A stretch of DNA of 64,000 nucleotides from Azospirillum sp. TSH64 (GCF_003116035.1 NZ_LGQW01000015.1:5592789-5656788); one strand, 5' to 3'. Shown: positions 26,809 through 35,664, counted from the first letter of the stretch. Notes: generated from the sequence alone by a model not told the origin. Translations and numbers: made by a program.

Positions 26809-27099
26809 ATGGCTTTGCTGCAGCGTGTGGCCGAACAGGGCCGGCGCGTGGTCCGCTTCACCCTCGACGGGCGTCCGGTGGAGGCGCTCGAGGGCGACAC
26901 CATCCTGACGGCCATGCTCACCAACGGCGACCGGCTGCGCCGGACGGAATTCGCCGACACCCCGCGCGCCGGCTTCTGCATGATGGGCGCCTGCCAGGAT
27001 TGCTGGGTGCGGACGGAGGAGGGCGAGCGGCTGCGCGCCTGCGGCACCTTCATCGCCGACGGCATGCGCCTCGTGAGCGGCGGGGAGTGGACGCAGTGA
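26809..27099 (+). CDS. [2Fe-2S] subunit of a three-component dehydrogenase (HcnA/opine oxidase type)
   Basis: A 96-residue ferredoxin-like protein. RFTLDGRPVEALEGDTILTAMLTN is the standard opening, and the cluster ligands lie in CMMGACQDC with a fourth cysteine in RLRAC. This small subunit partners two FAD subunits in hydrogen cyanide synthase, opine oxidases and some proline or sarcosine-like dehydrogenases. It is followed by the FAD/NAD-binding subunit with a GTGA overlap. HCN synthase itself is unlikely because an amino-compound importer is encoded in the same operon. Confidence 0.88.
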   Translation: MALLQRVAEQGRRVVRFTLDGRPVEALEGDTILTAMLTNGDRLRRTEFADTPRAGFCMMGACQDCWVRTEEGERLRACGTFIADGMRLVSGGEWTQ

Positions 27100-28484
27100 G
27101 CGAATCTCTTCTCCCTCCCGTCATCGTCGGCGCCGGCCCGGCCGGCATCCGCGCGGCGGAACGGCTGGTCGCCGCCGGCCTGCGCCCGGTGGTGGTCGAC
27201 GAGGCGGCGCGCTGGGGCGGCCAGATCTACCGCCAGCCTCCGGATGGCGGCTTCACCCGGCCGAAAAGCGCGCTGTATGGGTTCGAGGCCGGTAAGGCCG
27301 ACGCGGTTCACCGTGCCATGGCGGCGATCCGCGACCGGGTCGACTACCGTCCACGCACGCTGGTGTGGAACTGCGAGGCAGGCGCGCTCGACCTGCTGAG
27401 CGATGGGGCGAGCGAGACTCTGCCCTTCAGCCATCTGATCCTGGCGACGGGCGCCACCGACCGCGTGCTGCCCTTCCCCGGCTGGACCCTGCCCGGCGTC
27501 TTCACGCTCGGCGGGTCGCAGGTCGCGCTGAAGTTCCAGGGCTGCGCCGTCGGCCGGCGGGTGGCCTTCCTCGGCACCGGGCCGCTGCTCTATCTGGTCG
27601 CTTACCAGTATCTGAAGGCAGGCGTCGAGGTGGCGGGGGTGTTCGACACCACGCCCTTCGCCGCCCAGGCCCGCGCCACCGCCGGCATGCTGCGCGACCC
27701 GGCGACGCTGGCGAAGGGGCTGCTGTTCGTCGGCTGGCTGCGCGCCCACGGCGTGCCGATCCACAACGGCGTCCGTCCGGTGCGTGCCGAGGGTGCGGAG
27801 CGGGTCGATGCGCTGGTCTGGCGCGATGCCCGTGGGCAGGAACGGCGCACCTCCTGCGACGCCGTCGCCTTCGGGCTTGGTCTGCGGTCGGAAACCCAGC
27901 TGGCCGACCTCGCCGGCTGCCGCTTCCGCTTCGACGAGGCCGACCGGGCCTGGCTGCCGGAGCGGGACGGGGCAGGGCGCAGCTCGGTTGCTGGCGTCTA
28001 TCTGGCCGGCGATGGCAGCGGCATTGCCGGTGCCGACGCGGCGGAACTGGCGGGCGAGCGCGCGGCGCTGGCCCTGCTGGAGGATCGCGGGCTGCCGGTC
28101 GAAGCCGCAAGGGTCAAGGAGCTGGACGGCCGGCTCGCCCGCATCGCCGCCTTCCGCCGCAGCCTGTCGGCCGCCTTCCCCTTCCCGGCGGACTGGGCCG
28201 ACGCGATTGCCGACGACACGATGATCTGCCGCTGCGAAGGCATTACCGCCGGTGCGGTGCGCGAGGTCGCCCGCAGCGGACAGGCCCGCGAGATGAACCG
28301 CGCCAAGGCGCTGACCCGTGCCGGCATGGGCCGCTGCCAGGGCCGCATGTGCAGCGCCACCACGGTGGAGCTGCTGTCCCGCACGCTCGGCACCGGGCCG
28401 GATGGGGTGGGGCGCCTGCGGGCGCAGCCGCCGATCAAGCCGCTGCCGGTCTCCGCCGGTGCCGAGCGGCGGGAGGTCGCGTGA
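27096..28484 (+). CDS. FAD/NAD-binding alpha subunit with BFD-like [2Fe-2S] domain (HcnB/OoxA type)
   Basis: A 462-residue protein. An N-terminal dinucleotide fold (VIVGAGPAGIRAAERL), a second Rossmann GTGPLLYLVAYQYLKAG near 150-165 and a third FAD contact (VYLAGDGSGIAGADAAELAG) are visible. The C-terminus has a BFD-type cluster site with CRC (about 378-380) and GRCQGRMC (about 410-417). This layout is that of the large subunit of opine oxidases and HCN synthase. The start is GTG overlapping the preceding stop; GGGGAGTGG lies upstream. Confidence 0.9.
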   Translation: MSESLLPPVIVGAGPAGIRAAERLVAAGLRPVVVDEAARWGGQIYRQPPDGGFTRPKSALYGFEAGKADAVHRAMAAIRDRVDYRPRTLVWNCEAGALDLLSDGASETLPFSHLILATGATDRVLPFPGWTLPGVFTLGGSQVALKFQGCAVGRRVAFLGTGPLLYLVAYQYLKAGVEVAGVFDTTPFAAQARATAGMLRDPATLAKGLLFVGWLRAHGVPIHNGVRPVRAEGAERVDALVWRDARGQERRTSCDAVAFGLGLRSETQLADLAGCRFRFDEADRAWLPERDGAGRSSVAGVYLAGDGSGIAGADAAELAGERAALALLEDRGLPVEAARVKELDGRLARIAAFRRSLSAAFPFPADWADAIADDTMICRCEGITAGAVREVARSGQAREMNRAKALTRAGMGRCQGRMCSATTVELLSRTLGTGPDGVGRLRAQPPIKPLPVSAGAERREVA

Positions 28485-29602
28485 TGCGGGAACGGATCGA
28501 GTGCGATGTCGCCATCGTCGGCGGTGGGATCGTCGGCGGGTCGGCGGCGCTGTTCCTGCGGCAGGCCGGCCTGTCGGTGACGCTGCTGGAACGCGACTGG
28601 TGCGGCGCCAAGGCCAGCGGCGTCAATTTCGGCGGCGTGCGCCGGCAGGGCCGCCCACTGGAGCAACTGCCGCTGTCCCAGCGCGCCCACGCCATCTGGG
28701 GCCGCCTACCGGAGCTGCTGGGCACCGACGCCGAATATATCCGCTCCGGCCATCTGAAGCTGGCGCGCAGCGAACCCGATCTTGCCTCCCTGATCGACTA
28801 CCGCGAGCGCAGCCAGGGTTTCGGTCTCGGGCTGGAGATCGTCACGGGCGAGGAGTTCCGCCGCCGTTGGCCGGCGCTGGGCGACCGGGCCATCGGCGGC
28901 TCGCTCTGTCCGGAGGACGGTCACGCCAACCCGCGCCTCGTCTCCCCCGCCTTCGCCCGTGCCGCTGCCAGGCTGGGTGCGGTGGTGCGCGAACAGACGC
29001 CGGTCGACCGGGTCGAGAAGGACGGCGACCGCTTCGTCCTGCTCAGCGGCGACGTTCTGGAGGTGCGCGCCCGCTTCCTGCTGAACACCGCCGGAGCCTG
29101 GTCCCGGCGGGTGGCGGAAGCCTTCGGCGAGCCGGTGCCGCTGGAATCGCTCCATCCCAACATGGCGGTGACGGAGCCGCTGCCCCGTTTCCTCGACGTC
29201 AACATCGGGGTGGAGGGCGGCGGCGTCTATGGCCGGCAGGTGCCGCGCGGCAACATGGTGGTCGGCGGCGGGCGCGGCTTCGCGCTGGATGCCGACCGCG
29301 CCCGGCCGCAGCGCGACGCCGTGCTGACCCTGATGCGCGACGCGGCGGAGCTGTTCCCGCAGCTGCGCCACGCCCACGTCATCCGCTGCTGGACCGGGGT
29401 GGAGGGTTACACGCCCGACCGCAACCCGATCGTCGGCCCCAGCCGCACCACGCCCGGCCTGTTCCACGCCTTCGGCTTCTCCGGCGCCGGTTTCCAGATC
29501 GGCCCCGGCGTCGGCCAGACGCTGGCCGAACTGGTCACGACCGGCGGGACGCCGATGCCGCTGGAGCCCTTCCGCATCGACCGCTTCACACCGACCGCTT
29601 AA
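28484..29602 (+). CDS. FAD-dependent D-amino acid oxidase-like beta subunit (HcnC/OoxB type)
   Basis: A 372-residue DAO-family flavoprotein that should be the substrate-oxidising subunit of the dehydrogenase. The FAD fold VAIVGGGIVGGSAALFL is followed by the GVNFGGVRRQGR segment, and the C-terminal VEGYTPDRNPIVGPS...FGFSGAGFQIGPGVG completes the site. It has no signal peptide, so it is cytoplasmic or bound to the inner face of the membrane. Relatives oxidise the C-N bond of opines, D-amino acids, glycine or proline derivatives; the substrate here is not known. Start and preceding stop overlap (TGATG). Confidence 0.9.
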   Translation: MRERIECDVAIVGGGIVGGSAALFLRQAGLSVTLLERDWCGAKASGVNFGGVRRQGRPLEQLPLSQRAHAIWGRLPELLGTDAEYIRSGHLKLARSEPDLASLIDYRERSQGFGLGLEIVTGEEFRRRWPALGDRAIGGSLCPEDGHANPRLVSPAFARAAARLGAVVREQTPVDRVEKDGDRFVLLSGDVLEVRARFLLNTAGAWSRRVAEAFGEPVPLESLHPNMAVTEPLPRFLDVNIGVEGGGVYGRQVPRGNMVVGGGRGFALDADRARPQRDAVLTLMRDAAELFPQLRHAHVIRCWTGVEGYTPDRNPIVGPSRTTPGLFHAFGFSGAGFQIGPGVGQTLAELVTTGGTPMPLEPFRIDRFTPTA

Positions 29603-29634
29603 GATCCCATCCCTTGGCCCCTTGGAGGACGTGC

Positions 29635-30696
29635 ATGCCCACCTTGCGTTCCCTGTCGCTCACCGGTCTCGCCACGGTTGCCATCACGGCCGCCGCCGCC
29701 CTCTCCACCCCCGCCGCCGCCCAGACCAAGACGGTCTACATCGGCATGAACGGCGGCACGATGGAGAAGACCTACACCGAGCATGTCTTCCCCGCCTTCG
29801 AGAAGGCGACCGGCATCAAGGTGGTGGTCGTTCCCGGCACCTCGTCCGACATCCTGGCCAAGCTGCAGGCCCAGAAGGACAATCCGCAGATGCACGTCGT
29901 CTTCCTGGACGACGGGCTGATGTACCGCGCCATCGGCATGGGCCTGTGCCAGAAGATGGACAGCTCGCCGGTGCTGAACGACGTCTACCAGTCCGCGCGC
30001 CTGAAGGGCGACATGGCGGTCGGCGTCAACATGGGCATGACCGGTCTCGCCTATAACAAGGCGATGTTCGACGAGAAGGGCTGGGCGCCGCCGACCAGCT
30101 GGATGGATCTGGCTGATCCCAAGTACAAGGGCAAGATCGTCGTCCAGTCGGCCGCCAGCAGCTCCTTCGGCCTGCACGCCTTCCTGATGTACAACCGCAT
30201 CAAGGGCGGCACCGAGGGCAATGTCGATCCGGGCTTCACCACCTGGCGCAAGACCATCGGCCCGAACGTGCTGGAATACATCCCCAGCTCGGCCAAGATC
30301 GCCGAGATGGTGCAGACCAACGAGGCGGCCATCTTCCCGCTGACCCCGACCGGCGTCGGCAGCCTGAAGGCCAAGGGCATTCCGGTGGAATACGCCCAGC
30401 CCAAGGAAGGCTCGGTCGTCCTTATGGTCGGCGAGTGCGTCGTCGCCAAGAACCCGGACAACGAGGCCGCGCAGAAGCTGGCCGCCTACCTGCTCGGGCC
30501 GGAGGCGCAGCTCGCCGCCCTGCAGTACGGCGCGCAGATCCCGTCCAACACCAAGGTCACCGCGCCGGCCGACGTCGCCGACGAGATGAACAAGTTCCAG
30601 GGCTACATGAAGAACGCCGTCACGGTGGACTGGGACGTCATCAACGAGAAGCGCCCGGATTGGAACCAGCGCTGGAACAAGGAAATCGAACGGTAA
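29635..30696 (+). CDS. Polyamine/opine-type ABC substrate-binding protein
   Basis: A 353-residue periplasmic protein of the SBP_bac_8/PotD class. A Sec signal (LTGLATVAITAAAALSTPAAAQ) is followed by KTVYIGMNGGTMEKTYTEHVFPAFEKATG. Start ATG 29635 has TTGGAGGA upstream. It closes the operon, with a terminator at 30713. Its ligand should be the compound oxidised by the FAD/Fe-S complex encoded just before it. The family binds polyamines, opines, thiamine and Fe(III) among others. Confidence 0.9.
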   Translation: MPTLRSLSLTGLATVAITAAAALSTPAAAQTKTVYIGMNGGTMEKTYTEHVFPAFEKATGIKVVVVPGTSSDILAKLQAQKDNPQMHVVFLDDGLMYRAIGMGLCQKMDSSPVLNDVYQSARLKGDMAVGVNMGMTGLAYNKAMFDEKGWAPPTSWMDLADPKYKGKIVVQSAASSSFGLHAFLMYNRIKGGTEGNVDPGFTTWRKTIGPNVLEYIPSSAKIAEMVQTNEAAIFPLTPTGVGSLKAKGIPVEYAQPKEGSVVLMVGECVVAKNPDNEAAQKLAAYLLGPEAQLAALQYGAQIPSNTKVTAPADVADEMNKFQGYMKNAVTVDWDVINEKRPDWNQRWNKEIER

Positions 30697-30712
30697 TCGG
30701 GACATGAAAAAA

Positions 30713-30737
30713 GGGGGCGGAAACGCCCCCTTTTCTT
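30713..30737. terminator. Bidirectional terminator between convergent operons
   Basis: GGGGGCG (30713-30719), loop GAAA and CGCCCCC (30724-30730) are preceded by AAAAAA and followed by TTTTCTTTTT. The stem serves the importer operon on the plus strand and the DAHP synthase gene on the minus strand. Confidence 0.92.
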
Positions 30738-30753
30738 TTTGCCGAAACGATGC

Positions 30754-32145
30754 TTACTCAGCCGCCACCGCGGCGCGGCGCCGGGCCTCGCGGGACTGGC
30801 GGCCTTCCTTCAGCTTCTCCGACAGCAGGAACGCCAGTTCCAGCGACTGGCTGGCGTTCAGGCGCGGATCGCAGGCGGTGTGGTAGCGCAGGGCCAGATT
30901 GTGATCGGTGATCGCCTGGGCGCCGCCCGTGCACTCCGTCACGTCCTGGCCGGTCAGCTCGAAATGCACGCCGCCGGCATGGGTGCCCTCGGCCTGATGC
31001 ACCTCGAAGAAGCCTCTGGCCTCGGCCAGAACCCGCTCGACGGGGCGGGTCTTGTAGCCGGTGGTCGACTTGATCGTGTTGCCGTGCATCGGGTCGCAGG
31101 ACCACACCACCGTGCGGCCTTCGCGCTGGACCTTGCGCAGCAGCGGCGGGAACTTCTCCGCCACCTTGTCGGAGCCCATGCGCACGATCAGCGTCAGGCG
31201 CCCGGCCTCGTTGGTCGGGTTCAGGATGTCGATCAGGCGGATCAACTCGTCCGGGTCGGTGGTCGGGCCGCACTTCAGGCCGATGGGGTTCTTCACCCCG
31301 CGCAGGAACTCGACATGGGCGCCGTCGGGCTGGCGGGTGCGGTCGCCGATCCACAGCATGTGGGCCGACACGTCGTACCAGTCGCCGGTGGTGCTGTCGA
31401 CGCGGGTCAGCGCCTGCTCGAACGGCAGCAGCAGCGCCTCATGGCTGGTGAAGAAGTCGGTCTCGCGGATCTGCGGGGTGGTCTCCGCGGTGATGCCGCA
31501 CGCGGCCATGAAGGCCAGCGTCTCGTCGAGCCGGGTGGCCAGCTCCTGGAAATGCTCGCCGGCCGGCGACTTCTCGACGAAGCTCAGCGTCCACTGATGG
31601 ACCTTGTGCAGGTCGGCATAGCCGCCCTGGGCGAAGGCGCGCAGCAGGTTCAGCGTCGCGGCGGCCTGGGTGTAGGCCTGCATCATGCGCTCCGGATCGG
31701 GAACGCGGGCGTCGCTGGTGAAGTCGAAGCCGTTGACGATGTCGCCGCGGTAGGACGGCAGGTCCACCCCGTCGATGGTCTCCATGTCGGCCGAGCGCGG
31801 CTTGGCGAACTGGCCGGCCATGCGGCCCACCTTGATGACCGGGATCGAGGCGCCGAAGGTCAGCACCACGGCCATCTGCAGCAGGACGCGGAAGGTGTCG
31901 CGGATGTTGTTGGGGTGGAACTCGGCGAAGCTCTCGGCGCAATCGCCGCCCTGCAGCAGGAAGGCCTGGCCGGCGGCGGCCTCGGCCAGCTTGGCCTTCA
32001 GACGGCGGGCCTCGCCGGCAAAGACGAGCGGCGGATAGGAGGACAGGCGCTGTTCGACCGCCTCGACCTTGGACAGGTCGGGATAAGTCGGCAACTGCTT
32101 CGCCGGTTTCGTCCTCCAACTGGCGGGTGTCCAACGCTCGACCAT
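30754..32145 (-). CDS. Class II (plant-type) 3-deoxy-7-phosphoheptulonate synthase
   Basis: A 463-residue first enzyme of the shikimate pathway, condensing phosphoenolpyruvate with erythrose 4-phosphate. Class II landmarks are QGGDCAESFAEF (metal Cys, about residue 66), SYRGDIVNGFDF, GVKNPIGLKCGPT, VVWSCDPMHGNT and GGVHFELTG. The length matches bacterial type II enzymes. Class II enzymes are unrelated in sequence to the AroFGH type and often use accessory N-terminal elements for feedback control. No leader peptide rich in aromatic residues was seen upstream. Confidence 0.95.
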   Translation of the reverse strand: MVERWTPASWRTKPAKQLPTYPDLSKVEAVEQRLSSYPPLVFAGEARRLKAKLAEAAAGQAFLLQGGDCAESFAEFHPNNIRDTFRVLLQMAVVLTFGASIPVIKVGRMAGQFAKPRSADMETIDGVDLPSYRGDIVNGFDFTSDARVPDPERMMQAYTQAAATLNLLRAFAQGGYADLHKVHQWTLSFVEKSPAGEHFQELATRLDETLAFMAACGITAETTPQIRETDFFTSHEALLLPFEQALTRVDSTTGDWYDVSAHMLWIGDRTRQPDGAHVEFLRGVKNPIGLKCGPTTDPDELIRLIDILNPTNEAGRLTLIVRMGSDKVAEKFPPLLRKVQREGRTVVWSCDPMHGNTIKSTTGYKTRPVERVLAEARGFFEVHQAEGTHAGGVHFELTGQDVTECTGGAQAITDHNLALRYHTACDPRLNASQSLELAFLLSEKLKEGRQSREARRRAAVAAE

Positions 32146-32466
32146 GACGCGCCTGCTCTTCCTTGACGATTGCGGAACGGGGGCCGGGCGGGCGGCGAAC
32201 GACCGGCGGCTGAACCCGTGGGAGGTACTCTATAGCGCGACTCGAGGAAACTTTTCCATAGTTTCGGCTCCCTTGCCGGCAATGCTGTGCCGCGGGCATA
32301 GGCCGCCTGCCACCGGGGGTGATTTCAGATGAAAGGAAATTCGCGTCGGACCCTCGTGCTCCTGCCCGATGGGCAGGGACCGGATCGGCAGGGGCCGCTG
32401 GCGGCGGATGCCCGCGGCCTTTATACATCGGGGGCAATGGACCATCCCCCGAGAGGAGCCTTCCCG
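32146..32466. other. Gap between DAHP synthase and AmpG-like gene
   Basis: About 320 bases without a supported gene, holding the divergent promoters. One inverted repeat stands out: GAAACT (32247-32252) and AGTTTC (32260-32265) with a 7-base loop, about 105 bases upstream of the DAHP synthase start. A TATACA-like box is at 32422, close to the AmpG-like start. No leader peptide or riboswitch was recognised. Confidence 0.4.
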
Positions 32467-33831
32467 GTGAAACCGACATCCTGGCGGACAACGCGCCTGT
32501 CCTCCTGGGGGCAGGCCCTGGCGGTCTACCGCGACCCGCGCGTGCTGGCGATCCTGTTCCTCGGTTTCTCCGAAGGGCTGCCGCTGGCGCTGACCGGCGC
32601 CACGCTGAATGTCTGGCTGACCGAGCAGGGCGTCAGCCGGACCAACATCGGGCTGTTCGCGCTGGTCACCATGCCCTATGCGCTGAAATTCCTGTGGGCG
32701 CCGCTGATCGACCGGCTGCGCCTGCCGGTGATGACGCGGTTGTTCGGGCGTCGTCGCGGCTGGGCGCTGACGGCGCAGGCGGCGCTGATCGCGGCATTGC
32801 TGGGGCTTGGGACCACCGATCCGGGGCAGGATCTGTGGTGGACCGCCATGTGCGCGGTGCTGGTCGCCTTCTGCTCGGCCAGCCAGGACATCGTGGTCGA
32901 TGCCTATCGCGTCGAGGTGCTGGAGGAGAACCAGCAGGCCGCCGGTGCGGCGGTTCTGGTGCTGGGCTATCGCTTCGGCATGATGGCGGCGGGGGCGGGC
33001 GCCCTCTACATCGCGCAATTCCACGGCTGGCGCACGGCCTACGAGGTGATGGCCGGGCTGGTCCTGGTCGGCATGGCGACCGTCCTGCTGTGCCGCGAAC
33101 CGAAGGAGCCGCCGCCGAACGCCCGCGAAAAACTGATCGCCGAATGGCTGGGCCGCCGGCCGCATCTGTCGGGCCGCAGCGCCGTGCTTCTCGCCTGGAT
33201 CTATGGTGCGGTGGTGGCGCCCTTCGCCCAGTTCACGGAGCGGCGCGGCTGGGTGGTGATCCTGGCCTTCATCGCCAGCTACAAGCTGGGGGAGGTTCTG
33301 GCCGGCCAGATGTCCTCGACCTTCTACATCAGCCTGGGCTTCACCAAGGTGGAGATCGCCAACGTCAGCAAGCTGTTCGGCCTGTGGGCGACCATCGCCG
33401 GCGGCCTGCTGGGCGGCTTGCTGGTGGGGAAGGTCGGCGTACTGCGCGGCCTGATGATCGGCGGCATCCTGCAGATGGTGTCGAACTTCGGCTATGTCCT
33501 GCTGGCCTGGAGCGGCAACGACGTGTCGATGCTGGCGGTCACCGTGGCGGTGGAGAATGTCTGCGGCGGCATCGCCACCTCGGCCTTCGTCGCCTATCTG
33601 TCCAGCCTGTGCAACGTCGCCTACACGGCGACCCAGTATGCGCTGCTGTCCAGCCTGTACAAGCTGGGCGGCGACCTGTTCGGCGCCTCGTCGGGCTGGC
33701 TGGCGGAGCGGATGGACTGGGTCAGCTTTTTCCTGCTGTCGATGGCCGGCGCCATTCCGGCCCTGTGCCTGCTGATCTGGCTGATGGGCCTGCACAGGCG
33801 CGAGCAAGAGGCCGCCGTCCCCGCACAGTGA
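32467..33831 (+). CDS. AmpG-family MFS permease (muropeptide transporter type)
   Basis: A 454-residue inner-membrane transporter with 12 or more hydrophobic helices. The opening FLGFSEGLPLALTGATLNVWLTEQGVS and CSASQDIVVDAYRVE are strong AmpG-family signatures. AmpG brings anhydro-muropeptides back into the cytoplasm during wall recycling. Start GTG 32467 has AGGAG 8 bases upstream; ATG 32437 and a longer reading from 32329 lack such a site. No amp or wall-recycling genes are adjacent, so the substrate is inferred from family only. Confidence 0.85.
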   Translation: MKPTSWRTTRLSSWGQALAVYRDPRVLAILFLGFSEGLPLALTGATLNVWLTEQGVSRTNIGLFALVTMPYALKFLWAPLIDRLRLPVMTRLFGRRRGWALTAQAALIAALLGLGTTDPGQDLWWTAMCAVLVAFCSASQDIVVDAYRVEVLEENQQAAGAAVLVLGYRFGMMAAGAGALYIAQFHGWRTAYEVMAGLVLVGMATVLLCREPKEPPPNAREKLIAEWLGRRPHLSGRSAVLLAWIYGAVVAPFAQFTERRGWVVILAFIASYKLGEVLAGQMSSTFYISLGFTKVEIANVSKLFGLWATIAGGLLGGLLVGKVGVLRGLMIGGILQMVSNFGYVLLAWSGNDVSMLAVTVAVENVCGGIATSAFVAYLSSLCNVAYTATQYALLSSLYKLGGDLFGASSGWLAERMDWVSFFLLSMAGAIPALCLLIWLMGLHRREQEAAVPAQ

Positions 33832-33871
33832 CGGGGACGGCGATGCCGGAGGAGCCTGTTATCAGCCTCCG
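33814..33871 (+). terminator. Hairpins after the AmpG-like gene
   Basis: GCCGTCCCCG (33814-33823) and CGGGGACGGC (33832-33841) form a 10-pair stem that covers the stop codon. A second stem CGGAGG/CCTCCG lies at 33847-33871. There is no clear T-tract. Together they fill the gap to the convergent catalase gene. Confidence 0.55.
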
Positions 33872-33880
33872 CCATTAGCC

Positions 33881-34777
33881 TCAGGTGGTGCTCTTGGTCT
33901 TGCCAGCGCCCGGCCCGGCGCCCAGGTCGGCGCCGGTTAGCGGATCGGAGTCCGGCTTCGACATGGTGCGGGCGGCCACGGCATTGACTGCCGCCAGTTC
34001 CGACGCGGCGAGCTTGACCGTCGGGTTGCCGTCGCCGCCGTTGACCGGGGCGTCGCCCATCTTGACGTCCACGAACTCCCACTGGGCGCCCTGGTTCCAG
34101 GGGCCGCGCATGTCGCCCTCGCCCTGGCTGGTGTTGTAATACTTGTCGGTGTATTCCGGTTTGCCCGGCAGTTTGCCCGGCGGGAAGTTGTTGTCGATGG
34201 CGTAGAGCGCCTTTTCGAAGCTCTTCTGGTGGGCGATCTCGCGGGTCATCAGGAAGCCCAGTGCATCCTTCACGCCCGGATCGTCGGTGACGTTGATCAG
34301 GCGCTCGTAGATGATCTTCGCGCGCGCTTCCGCCGCGACGTTGGAGCGCAGATCGGCCGTCGGTTCGCCGATGCTGTCGATATAGCCGCCTGTCCACAGA
34401 TGCCCGGCCGAATTCACCAGGGCCGGACCGCCGCCATACAGCAGCGACAGGGTGTGGCTGCCATTGCCCTGGGTGATGTTGGCGTACAGGTCGGCGGTCG
34501 CCTCCGCACCCTCGGCCAGCTTGCCCTTGGCGCCCTTGGTCAGCATCGCCACGATGGACCCGATGATTTCAAGGTGGCTCAATTCCTCGGTCGCGATGTC
34601 GATCAGCAGGTCCTTGCGGCCCGGATCCTCATCGGCCAGACCCTGCGTGAAATAGCGCATGGCCGCGGCCAACTCGCCCTGTGGGCCGCCGAACTGTTCA
34701 AGCATCAGGCTGGCGAGCACCGGATTCGGCTCGGACACGCGGACCGTGTACATGAGCTTTTTGTTGTGCATGAACAT
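33881..34777 (-). CDS. Manganese catalase
   Basis: A 298-residue non-haem catalase that splits hydrogen peroxide at a dimanganese site in a four-helix bundle. Ligands visible are Glu35 (GPQGELAAAMRYF), Glu65 and His68 (ATEELSHLE), a Glu in VAAEARAKIIYERL, and a His in MTREIAHQKSFEKAL. The C-terminal 50 residues form a hydrophilic tail that may lie over the active site. The promoter at 34867-34891 matches EcfG, fitting induction in stress or stationary phase. The start has AGGAGGAATTCC just upstream. Confidence 0.95.
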   Translation of the reverse strand: MFMHNKKLMYTVRVSEPNPVLASLMLEQFGGPQGELAAAMRYFTQGLADEDPGRKDLLIDIATEELSHLEIIGSIVAMLTKGAKGKLAEGAEATADLYANITQGNGSHTLSLLYGGGPALVNSAGHLWTGGYIDSIGEPTADLRSNVAAEARAKIIYERLINVTDDPGVKDALGFLMTREIAHQKSFEKALYAIDNNFPPGKLPGKPEYTDKYYNTSQGEGDMRGPWNQGAQWEFVDVKMGDAPVNGGDGNPTVKLAASELAAVNAVAARTMSKPDSDPLTGADLGAGPGAGKTKSTT

Positions 34778-34866
34778 GCGAGGAATTCCTCCTGGGTCAG
34801 ATGGCCCGCCTTGCAGGGGCCGCGGATCGGGGCGACCGGGTCCGGACCGGATCGCTTCATGTCCTC

Positions 34867-34891
34867 AACCCAGGATTTTTAGAAGCGTTCC
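34867..34891 (-). promoter_or_regulatory. EcfG-type general stress promoter of manganese catalase
   Basis: On the minus strand GGAAC (34891-34887) and GTT (34869-34867) are separated by 17 bases. The start codon is 90 bases downstream. Confidence 0.7.
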
Positions 34892-35000
34892 AGGAAGAAT
34901 GCCTGTTTCGGAGTGCTATGCCGGATGGATCACAATGGCGGCGGGAACGATTGCCTTCCGTATAGAGGAAGCCCGTATAGGCCATGATCGTGAAGCAAAA

Positions 35001-35062
35001 CGCCCACGCCGGATTTCACATCCGGGTGGGCGTCCTTGCCGACCGGTGTCCGAAGACACCGG
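35001..35062 (-). terminator. Double hairpin terminator of the exported protein gene
   Basis: Reading the minus strand, GACACCGG-type stem 35062-35043 (8 pairs, 4-base loop) comes first, then CGCCCACCCGGAT pairs with ATCCGGCGTGGGCG (35032-35001, one bulge), followed by TTTTG. The second is the likely intrinsic terminator. Confidence 0.75.
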
Positions 35063-35080
35063 CCTGTGTCGGCGGAAACC

Positions 35081-35563
35081 TTACTGCGCCTGGGCGCGGC
35101 AGGCTTCCAGGGCAGAAATAGCCTTGCGGGTGTCGTCGAGGTAATAGGTGTAGGCGTAATCGTCGCCCTTGCCGTCGATCTCCATGTAAAGCTCGCGGCC
35201 GTTCATCAGGGCGTCGATCGCCTTGGAGGTCGCCGGGATGCCGACGACGGCCATCGTCTTGTCGATGGCGGCACCCGGAACCTTGTCGCTCCACTTCTTG
35301 TCGACCGACAGGGAGATCGAGAGATCTTCCTTCTCCTTCAGCTTCCAGGCCGAATCGCCGAAGATCAGAACCATCGCTTGGCCCTTGTTGGTATAGGCCA
35401 GGGCGATGGTCGCGGTGTCCTTCGAGTCCGTCTTCCACTCCTGCGTGATGGCGCAGTCCTTGTCGATCTTGACGTCCCACACGCCGATCTTGGTCTGGGC
35501 CTGAGCCGCACCGACCGAGGCGAACGCCGCAACGCAGGCAGCCGCTGCAAAAATTCCACGCAT
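35081..35563 (-). CDS. Exported protein of unknown function
   Basis: A 160-residue protein with a clear Sec signal (MRGIFAAAACVAAFASVGAAQAQ). The mature part starts with KIGVWDVKIDKDCAITQEWK and has two cysteines, one early and one near the end (LEACRAQAQ), which may form a disulphide. It contains beta-strand text (TIALAYTNKGQAMVLIFGDSAWKLKE) like that of invasion-associated locus B-type proteins, but I cannot assign it firmly. ATG 35563 was chosen because it starts the signal peptide; ATG 35575 is an alternative. Confidence 0.75.
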   Translation of the reverse strand: MRGIFAAAACVAAFASVGAAQAQTKIGVWDVKIDKDCAITQEWKTDSKDTATIALAYTNKGQAMVLIFGDSAWKLKEKEDLSISLSVDKKWSDKVPGAAIDKTMAVVGIPATSKAIDALMNGRELYMEIDGKGDDYAYTYYLDDTRKAISALEACRAQAQ

Positions 35564-35664
35564 GTTTGGAGCCATTCCCTGGAAAAATTGTTCGTGCCGC
35601 CATGGTAGGTACCACAATCGGTCAAGGTCCAGGGATTTCCGGTCCTTATTGGCATGCACCGGGT

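Larger units (their letters stand above)
34778..35080. other. Leader and intergenic region upstream of manganese catalase
   Basis: About 300 bases without a gene. It contains the EcfG promoter (34867-34891), a CGTATAG direct repeat near 34960-34978, and two hairpins that end the convergent-side gene at 35081 (35001-35032 and 35043-35062). Confidence 0.5.

Noticed and set aside
26809..29602. Hydrogen cyanide synthase hcnABC
   Set aside because: Subunit make-up is the same, but the operon includes a dedicated amino-compound importer and an IclR regulator, which fits opine or amino-acid catabolism better; glycine-specific residues cannot be verified by eye.
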